64,000 bases of DNA, taken from contig NZ_AP024238.1 of NCBI RefSeq assembly GCF_019973615.1, positions 4,857,989 through 4,921,988 on the forward strand, read 5' to 3'. The translations under genes and the position numbers were made by a program. Shown here piece after piece: positions 60,101 to 64,000 of this stretch (positions within the stretch are counted from its first letter, which is position 1; each line of letters begins with the position of its first letter). This DNA is from Rhodoferax lithotrophicus (GTDB taxonomy: Bacteria; Pseudomonadota; Gammaproteobacteria; Burkholderiales; Burkholderiaceae_C). The notes under the pieces are model-generated. The model was given only the letters and a program-made list of their open reading frames with translations, was not told where the DNA came from and made no database searches.

Positions 60101-60562
60101 CGCATTCTGCTGTTCTCGCAATTCACCAGCATGCTAACCCTGATTGAGGCCGAGCTGCAAAAACGCGGCATCGCCTGGGCCAAACTCACCGGTCAAAGCC
60201 AGAAACGCGACGAGCTGATTGAACGCTTTACCAGCGGTGAAGTGCCGCTGTTTCTGATCAGCCTGAAAGCCGGTGGTGTCGGCCTGAACCTGCCACAAGC
60301 CGACACCGTGATCCACTTCGACCCCTGGTGGAACCCGGCGGTAGAAGCCCAGGCCACCGGCCGCGCCCACCGCATTGGCCAGACGCAAAGTGTCTGGGTG
60401 GTCAAGCTGGTGGCGCAAGGCACGATTGAAGAGCGCATCCTGGCCCTGCAAGAGCGCAAAGCCGCTCTGGCCGAAAGCATGTACAGCGGCTCGGTCGGCC
60501 GCAAACAGCCGCTGTTTTCTGAGAGTGATTTGGCGGAACTGCTTAAGCCACTATCTATTTAA
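57110..60562 (+). CDS. SNF2 family DEAD/DEAH helicase with SWIM zinc finger
   Basis: This is a 1150-residue protein. The SWIM zinc finger is near residue 84-96 (CTCPVGYQCKH), followed by a short charged helix (QADLAKRQAEAKLEAERTVL) and a roughly 480-residue middle domain. The SNF2 ATPase starts about residue 680 with QQHGVNWLQFLREYGLAGIL, Walker A ADDMGLGKTLQT, VVLDEAQNIKN and LSGTPMENNLGEIWSLFHFL. The C-terminal helicase half has LLFSQFTSMLTLIEAELQKR, SLKAGGVGLNLPQADTVIHF and GRAHRIGQTQSVWVVKLV. These are ATP-driven DNA or nucleoprotein translocases; the SWIM domain points to DNA or protein binding. The last codons (PLSI, stop) fall in a dispersed repeat copy. Confidence 0.93.
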   Translation: MPSFSNSNSLWLDLASLVQQCDTATYTRGLELYRNQRVLDLSIEPMKDVWLLMGDVQGTARHPYEVSIEVKRGPNGRVLEWDSDCTCPVGYQCKHGVALMIKAAYKGQQILGETMRPGRTATAEELEAQRQADLAKRQAEAKLEAERTVLSWLDDLDRQSAKTPDPTQRKVSTERHEQFLYLLNISAPQSASPQLTLEAVVSYPKVTGGWAKAKQLKFEPERGQPIFDLASDADHDVLQLMRAMRNVASNYFYSYGVKSRVILEGKFGVQTLELAASTGRLFVGDNKGQPVTPVVWGPPLDVRWQWNEVAKLADQDSAWTLRPMLSKANAKLCLNNPPLYLDSHKGVCGLAHVEGMSMGQIGVLLKTPPLKTEALKTHQAKLVERLGPVPMPPVLEQLKTLKGITPKACLHLTPVPAQDVPEDGLMLATLRFDYAGHRGWWVGQGSTVLVDDAQGRCLLHRDPPAELETITLLAELNLVAHGDGVFGMESDSNQEQWLIWADTDYAELRQAGFEITLDDALTGWIQRGEALNVNLQAQGDDEATSPWFDLSLGMEINGQRHNILPLLPELIKVAAKSPRDATTGLPELPPFVYLPAPTGGFIRLPTDNLKPWLGALLELVDDRSHDFSGDSLKLSRLDAMRTTASLGEGAVWQGAQHLRDMVQRLSGRAELPDVALPDTVHATLRPYQQHGVNWLQFLREYGLAGILADDMGLGKTLQTLAHIQIEKDAGRLTHPALIIAPVSLMGNWKREAERFCPGLRSLVHHGQDRHDSADSMAEHDIVIAPYSLLHRDRERWLEAQWHLVVLDEAQNIKNAATNAAQVASELKARHRLCLSGTPMENNLGEIWSLFHFLMPGFLGSQKRFQELFRNPIEKQGDPEALHQLRARVTPFMLRRTKALVANELPPKVETVMRVELSGKQADLYETIRLGMEKTVREALDSKGLAKSQITILDALLKLRQVCCDPHLLKLDAAKKVKTSAKLDQLMEMLPEMLAEGRRILLFSQFTSMLTLIEAELQKRGIAWAKLTGQSQKRDELIERFTSGEVPLFLISLKAGGVGLNLPQADTVIHFDPWWNPAVEAQATGRAHRIGQTQSVWVVKLVAQGTIEERILALQERKAALAESMYSGSVGRKQPLFSESDLAELLKPLSI

Positions 60563-60604
60563 TAGCTTTTTACGCAGACAGTACAAGGGCTAGAGGCTAA
60601 TTTT
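60551..60604 (+). repeat. Dispersed intergenic repeat, copy D
   Basis: CTATCTATTTAATAGCTTTT, TACGCAGACAGTACAAGGGC, TAGAGGCTAATTTT matches copy C block by block. The first bases form the last codons and TAA of the SNF2 gene. Confidence 0.7.
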
Positions 60605-60661
60605 ATGTTTGAAACAGGTGAACTACGCCACCGCTGTCTACAACGGTTGAACTTCGGAGTA

Positions 60662-60685
60662 TTCACTGCTGCTGGCCGCAGTGAA
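60662..60685. terminator. Hairpin downstream of the SNF2 gene
   Basis: TTCACTGC/GCAGTGAA is an 8-bp perfect stem with an 8-base loop about 100 bases after the SNF2 stop. No U-run follows, so termination activity is doubtful. Confidence 0.35.
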
Positions 60686-60724
60686 GGATCGTCATAAACC
60701 TGCAGCGGTCATCGTCCCCAAACA

Positions 60725-60750
60725 ACAACGGGAGCCTGAGCTCCCGTTGT
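60725..60750. terminator. Strong terminator hairpin, mainly for the PEP-CTERM gene
   Basis: ACAACGGGAGC/GCTCCCGTTGT is an 11-bp perfect stem with a 4-base loop. On the minus strand it is followed by TGTTTGG, 17 bases after the stop codon of the PEP-CTERM gene. Confidence 0.8.
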
Positions 60751-60766
60751 CATGTGCATCCAGCAA

Positions 60767-61393
60767 TTAAGCTTGCTTGACCTTGCGGCGTTTAACCGCC
60801 GCACCCATCAGACCTAGACCGGCCAACAACATGGCGTAAGTCTCAGGTTCTGGAACCGCCGCAACCAAACCATCGGTATTGCCAAAAGAGACGAATGAAG
60901 AACTGCCAGCAGCCTTGAACTGTACCTGCTGATTTCCAGAGCAGCAGTTTTCAATGCCGTAAATGGTCAGCGAGTGGTTACCTACAGTGATGTCTTTCGT
61001 AATGCTGAAAAACTGACTGGGATTGTTGTAGTTTCCACTCCACCACATGTCGTTGCTTTTGGAAGCCATTGCAACGCCGTCGAGATATACCGCACCGCCT
61101 TTACCAAAGTCAACGCCTGCGCGGAAATCCCATACCCCAGCAGTTGATACACCAAAATTTAGAGTCGCTTTCAGTGCCCCATTGTTCAAGGCAATCGGAA
61201 GATTTTCAAAGCTGGAGACAAAAGTAGAAGTCGCACCGATGGCCGAAACCGCCGAATTCACAGCCGCCTGGTATTCGCTGGCGCTGGCAAATGAACCGCT
61301 GCCGGAATAGGCACCTGTTTGAATCTGGATGGTACTGGCACTGGCAACGCCCGCTACGAGTGCCAAGGAAAGGGCGGAAAGGATTTTTTTCAT
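60767..61393 (-). CDS. PEP-CTERM sorting domain protein
   Basis: This is a 208-residue exported protein. The signal peptide is KKILSALSLALVAGVASA, with a beta-rich body that includes FGKGGAVYLDGVAMASKSND, WWSGNYNNPSQFFSITKDIT and IYGIENCCSGNQQVQFK with a vicinal CC pair. The C-terminal PEP-CTERM signal VPEPETYAMLLAGLGLMGAA is followed by VKRRKVKQA. PEP-CTERM proteins are processed by exosortase and are linked to exopolysaccharide-producing Gram-negatives; the exosortase must be encoded elsewhere. Function unknown. Confidence 0.9.
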   Translation of the reverse strand: MKKILSALSLALVAGVASASTIQIQTGAYSGSGSFASASEYQAAVNSAVSAIGATSTFVSSFENLPIALNNGALKATLNFGVSTAGVWDFRAGVDFGKGGAVYLDGVAMASKSNDMWWSGNYNNPSQFFSITKDITVGNHSLTIYGIENCCSGNQQVQFKAAGSSSFVSFGNTDGLVAAVPEPETYAMLLAGLGLMGAAVKRRKVKQA

Positions 61394-61776
61394 GTCTTAT
61401 GTTGTAGACGGTCGAAGATAGTGGGTTATTAGACCCGATCCCTCCAGATTCATCAATAGTCTGAAAGAACATATTCACAGCAGGTATCGAACTTTCACAA
61501 ACGCTGCCTTCCGGTCCTCCCACATGGCCTGTTCACTCGCTTGCTTAATAAACAATGCTTTGGTTTTTGATAGAAAAAATATCAATTTGATAGCTACTTA
61601 CGCATATTTCATAAGCACTTGAGGGTTAAATCTGCAGCCTTATAAACATTGCTGACAGCTTTGAAGACGTGGCGACCGCTGACCATGGCGGTTGGCATGG
61701 CTGGTTTGCGGCGGTAGTGGATGCCGGTTTTTTGAATCACAATGCCTCCCATCCCCCCACAAACACCGCCCACACC
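61394..61776. other. Divergent intergenic region between the PEP-CTERM and LysE-type genes
   Basis: No gene supported. It contains repeat copy E (61583-61630) and the promoters of both neighbours. An AT-rich stretch around 61555-61595 is the likely promoter zone; no exact elements are assigned. Confidence 0.4.
61583..61630 (+). repeat. Dispersed intergenic repeat, copy E
   Basis: CAATTTGATAGCTACTTACG, CATATTTCATAAGCACTTGA, GGGTTAAAT follows the consensus blocks, with the right half more degenerate (CACTTGAGGG for CGCTAGAGG). Confidence 0.6.
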
Positions 61777-62403
61777 ATGGAAATAGCCCTCACCCTGCTC
61801 CCGATCCTTGCCGTGCTTGCCATTGGCGTGATCAGCCCCGGCCCCAGCTTCATTCTGGTTGCACGCACGGCGGTGGCGGTGTCTCGCAGTGCGGCGATGT
61901 CGGCCGCCTTGGGGATGGCCGCCGGAGCCACGCTGCTGGCCGTTGCGGCCTTGCTTGGGCTCAGCGCGCTGTTGCATCAGATTCCGTCGGCTTACCTGGC
62001 GCTCAAGCTCATCGGCGGGCTTTATCTGCTGTACCTCGCCTACCAGACTTGGTGCGGGGCGAGCACGCCCATCCGCATGGGCAACGGCACTGCCGCAACA
62101 CCCCAGAGCCTGCTGCGTCACTTTGGGCTGGCGGCGGCCACCATGCTGAGCAACCCCAAGGCGGCGGTTCAATACGGGGTGATCTTCGCGGCCATGTTGC
62201 CCGCCGCGCCATCACAGGCCCTTACTGCGGCTTTGCCTGTGGGGGTCTTCATGCTTGAGGCCGCCTGGTACCTGGTGGTTGCGTTGGCGCTTTCTGCCGC
62301 CAAGCCGCGAGAGGCGTACATCCGCACCAAGTTCACCATCGACCGCACCGTGGGGGTGGTTTTGAGTGTCTTGGGGGTCAAGCTGCTGCTTTCGTCCAGG
62401 TAA
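61777..62403 (+). CDS. LysE family amino-acid exporter
   Basis: The 208-residue membrane protein has five to six helices and the LysE/RhtB start LTLLPILAVLAIGVISPGPS with FILVARTAVAVSRSAAMSAA LGMAAGATL. IGGLYLLYLAYQTW and MLSNPKAAVQYGVIFAAMLP follow. It exports amino acids or related metabolites. Start ATG 61777 gives the normal family length; the open frame upstream to 61669 is not conserved-looking. Confidence 0.9.
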   Translation: MEIALTLLPILAVLAIGVISPGPSFILVARTAVAVSRSAAMSAALGMAAGATLLAVAALLGLSALLHQIPSAYLALKLIGGLYLLYLAYQTWCGASTPIRMGNGTAATPQSLLRHFGLAAATMLSNPKAAVQYGVIFAAMLPAAPSQALTAALPVGVFMLEAAWYLVVALALSAAKPREAYIRTKFTIDRTVGVVLSVLGVKLLLSSR

Positions 62404-62430
62404 CAGTCGCACGAACCTAGGTTGTTTTAT

Positions 62431-62487
62431 TTGCTACTTAACAAATAGCGCGTTGCACTCGTTTTACAAGCTCTACATGCCAATTTC
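62431..62487 (+). repeat. Dispersed intergenic repeat, copy F
   Basis: TTGCTACTTAACAAATAGCG, CGTTGCACTCGTTTTACAAG, CTCTACATGCCAATTT fits the consensus with changes. It begins about 28 bases after the LysE-type gene stop. Confidence 0.55.
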
Positions 62488-62519
62488 TTTGTGAAAAATC
62501 GAATCACAAATTTTCAGCC

Positions 62520-62641
62520 TAACCATCGAGCAGGAGCTAGAACGCCTTGAAAATTTTGCCCAGCCCGCCGCGCAACGTGGCGAGGTGCTGCCCGGCCTGA
62601 ATCAGGCCTTTCACCTGAGCCTGCGTGAAGCGTGGGCTTGA
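62520..62641 (+). pseudogene. Possible 3' remnant of a gene
   Basis: This frame without an ATG reads LTIEQELERLENFAQPAAQR, GEVLPGLNQAFHLSLREAWA, stop. The composition is coding-like and unlike the surrounding repeat DNA. No family recognised; it may be the tail of a gene cut by the repeat just upstream. Confidence 0.25.
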
Positions 62642-62687
62642 GCCGATAATTCCGCAGGTTTTCCATTTGCCAGAAAGTCAGGTGCCC

Positions 62688-63038
62688 ATGAAAATCCAGC
62701 TTCATACCCCACTGCTTGCGCTAGCCCTGTTTGCGTTTCACACTGGCCCGGCATCAGCGGAGGTACTTCAGTGCAAGAACCATTTCATCAATGTAGGAGA
62801 CCTGCGCGCCTCGGTCATGGAGAAGTGCGGGGAGCCGGTGGCGAAGGACTCCTTTTGCAAACCGACCGAGCCCCAAACGGTTCCAGGCAACACCACGAAC
62901 ACCCCGGTTGTTGTGGTGACCCCTTGCGAAAACGTCGATGAGTGGACCTACAACCCCGGCTACGGGCAATTCATGACCACCGTCCAGTTCAAAGCCGGAA
63001 AAATTTCTGCCATCAAATACGGTGATCGGGTGAAGTGA
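62688..63038 (+). CDS. DUF2845 domain exported protein
   Basis: The 116-residue protein has a signal peptide KIQLHTPLLALALFAFHTGP ASA. The mature part begins EVLQCKNHFINVGDLRASVM with EKCGEPVAKDS, and ends WTYNPGYGQFMTTVQFKAGK ISAIKYGDRVK. The CxNxxINxGDxxxxVxxKCGEP start is the DUF2845 hallmark. Function unknown; a small periplasmic protein with paired cysteines. Confidence 0.85.
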   Translation: MKIQLHTPLLALALFAFHTGPASAEVLQCKNHFINVGDLRASVMEKCGEPVAKDSFCKPTEPQTVPGNTTNTPVVVVTPCENVDEWTYNPGYGQFMTTVQFKAGKISAIKYGDRVK

Positions 63039-63051
63039 GTTTGGGAGGGGT

Positions 63052-63425
63052 TTAGCGCTCGCCCGGCCGGGCAAACCCGCTTTCCACCCAAGCCACGGCG
63101 CTGCTGCGCTTGAGTTGGAAGGAGGGGGTGACGCGCACTTGGGCCAGCAGCTCGCCGGCCTCGTCTTCGGCGCTCAGGGTGGCGCTGGGGTTGTCGTCAT
63201 CGGGCACGATGTCCAAGCAGACGGTGACCCGCGCCGACGCGGTGCTGACCACCACACTCTGGTGCAGCGCGGCGTGGGGTTCTTTTTGTCGCGCCCCACG
63301 GGCCGATCAGGGCCGACTCGGGTTCACCGTCTTTGATCATGGCCACGGCCCAGCCGTCATCGTCTTCGTTTTTGATGTCCTGGGCAGTCCAGCCGTCACC
63401 GCGCCACAGACGGGGTTCTTGTGTT
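63052..63425 (-). pseudogene. Frameshifted, start-less hypothetical gene
   Basis: Two minus-strand frames join into one coding-like product. The first reads QEPRLWRGDGWTAQDIKNED, DDGWAVAMIKDGEPESALIG PWG. After a one-base shift near 63291-63300 the other frame continues ARQKEPHAALHQSVVVSTAS, ARVTVCLDIVPDDDNPSATL and ends FARPGER at 63052. There is a stop just upstream (about 63448) and no ATG. I do not recognise the family. It is probably inactive; a sequencing error at the G-run cannot be excluded. Confidence 0.5.
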
Positions 63426-63468
63426 TTTGGGGGGTAAATCGGTCAAAGCGGCTCCGTTTTGCGATGAT

Positions 63469-63523
63469 TTTTGGCTTGTAGCGCTTATCTGGATTGCGCA
63501 AACAGCTATTTATTTTATAGCAT
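63469..63523 (-). repeat. Dispersed intergenic repeat, copy G (minus orientation)
   Basis: On the minus strand: ATGCTATAAAATAAATAGCT, GTTTGCGCAATCCAGATAAG, CGCTACAAGCCAAAA, the closest match to copy C. It begins directly after the stop codon of the gamma-like gene, as copy C does after lipA. Confidence 0.75.
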
Positions 63524-64000
63524 TCACGTCGACGGATGGAGCAATTCAAACCCGGCAATCACATCAAACAACTCCTCGTCAATGCCGCTTTGGCGCAGGC
63601 GGTGAAAGGCGTGGTTCAGGCCATCCAGCAGCTCATCGATGTTTTTTTCAGCGCGCTGCATGGCGGCCAGGCGGCTGGCGTTTTCGCTGGCCAGAGATTC
63701 GGCGCAGGCCCTGAACAGTGAGACAAACAAGTATTCCCGCACGAAGGCCTGCAAGGTCTGTCCGTCACCATTCATGACCTCTGGCAAACTTGGGCCGGGC
63801 CAGGTCATCGCGGTCAACGCGCGTTCCCAGACCTCGTCCAGCGGCAGCAGGCGCTGGCACACCGGGCTGTAAAGCGACCCATGTTGAGGGCTGTTGTGAA
63901 AAACGTCCACCTGCGCAATCTGGCCTTTCTCACGCAGGGTTTCGATCTCGACCAGAATTTGCCCCACCAGCGTCGTGATCGCGCCAATGGAGCCTGGCAG
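63524..64000 (-). CDS. Alternative F1 ATPase subunit gamma, C-terminal part (cut by window)
   Basis: The minus-strand frame is open to the right edge (LPGSIGAITTLVGQILVEIE ...) and ends at 63524. The C-terminal 80 residues, EYLFVSLFRACAESLASENA, SRLAAMQRAEKNIDELLDGL, NHAFHRLRQSGIDEELFDVI, AGFEL, have the pattern of F1 gamma (compare ASEHAARMVAMKAATDNA in the canonical atpG at 49465-50361). The IDEELFDVIAGFE ending is characteristic of the alternate, N-type ATPase gamma. In N-ATPase operons atpG is the last gene, which fits the operon ending here and extending past the window. Confidence 0.75.
   Translation of the reverse strand: MPGSIGAITTLVGQILVEIETLREKGQIAQVDVFHNSPQHGSLYSPVCQRLLPLDEVWERALTAMTWPGPSLPEVMNGDGQTLQAFVREYLFVSLFRACAESLASENASRLAAMQRAEKNIDELLDGLNHAFHRLRQSGIDEELFDVIAGFELLHPST

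Noticed and set aside
1..64000. tRNA, rRNA or known riboswitch genes
   Set aside because: None could be recognised by eye; a covariance-model scan would be decisive.

Overview
The window looks like a betaproteobacterial chromosome of the Comamonadaceae (Rhodoferax/Polaromonas-like). The evidence is a proteobacterial-order ATP synthase operon (atpIBEFHAGDC), the ybeD-lipB-lipA cluster, a PEP-CTERM protein, and many copies of a roughly 55-bp intergenic repeat that I associate from memory with this family. Most of the window is GC-rich. About 26.7-32.6 kb is visibly more AT-rich, and the ATP synthase operon is moderately so.

Layout. 1-6.8 kb: the end of moxR and a tightly coupled Bat-type operon (DUF58, DUF4381, two VWA proteins, TPR protein, BatD). 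6.9-21.3 kb: a catabolic island bounded on both sides by 5' fragments of a hutC-like GntR regulator. It holds a LuxR regulator, aldehyde dehydrogenase, aminotransferase, LysR regulator, ABC importer, GMC oxidoreductase, flavin monooxygenase, RidA, DUF1028 and M20 deacylase genes. The gene set fits histamine/imidazoleacetate breakdown to aspartate (inference). 21.3-23.3 kb: an AAA ATPase plus RloB pair resembling AbiL phage defence. 23.5-24.7 kb: a D-alanyl-D-alanine carboxypeptidase. 24.8-26.6 kb: an IS110-family insertion sequence with a structured leader.

26.7-32.6 kb is the most unusual locus: a 72-residue Lys/Pro-tailed small protein, a strong intercistronic hairpin, then four genes overlapping by ATGA: a sugar-nucleotide epimerase, a glycosyltransferase-radical SAM fusion, a WG-repeat-methyltransferase fusion and a histidine phosphatase. 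This resembles an undescribed peptide-modification or glycoconjugate system acquired by transfer.

33.1-47.4 kb: a YcaQ-type DNA glycosylase behind a perfect LexA half-site pair, rarD, an AlkD-like HEAT protein, a 1377-residue CHASE/PAS/GAF/PAS/GGDEF/EAL/REC protein, a DMT exporter with a divergent AraC regulator, homoserine dehydrogenase preceded by a Thr/Ile leader peptide and attenuator-like hairpins, a DTW-domain tRNA modifier, and a LemA/TPM operon. 47.5-54.8 kb: the H+-type ATP synthase operon on the minus strand. 54.9-57.1 kb: lipoate biosynthesis. 57.1-64 kb: a SWIM-SNF2 helicase, a PEP-CTERM protein, a LysE exporter, a DUF2845 protein, a frameshifted remnant and, at the right edge, the C-terminus of a second, alternative-type F1 gamma subunit, which implies a second F-type ATPase locus just outside the window.
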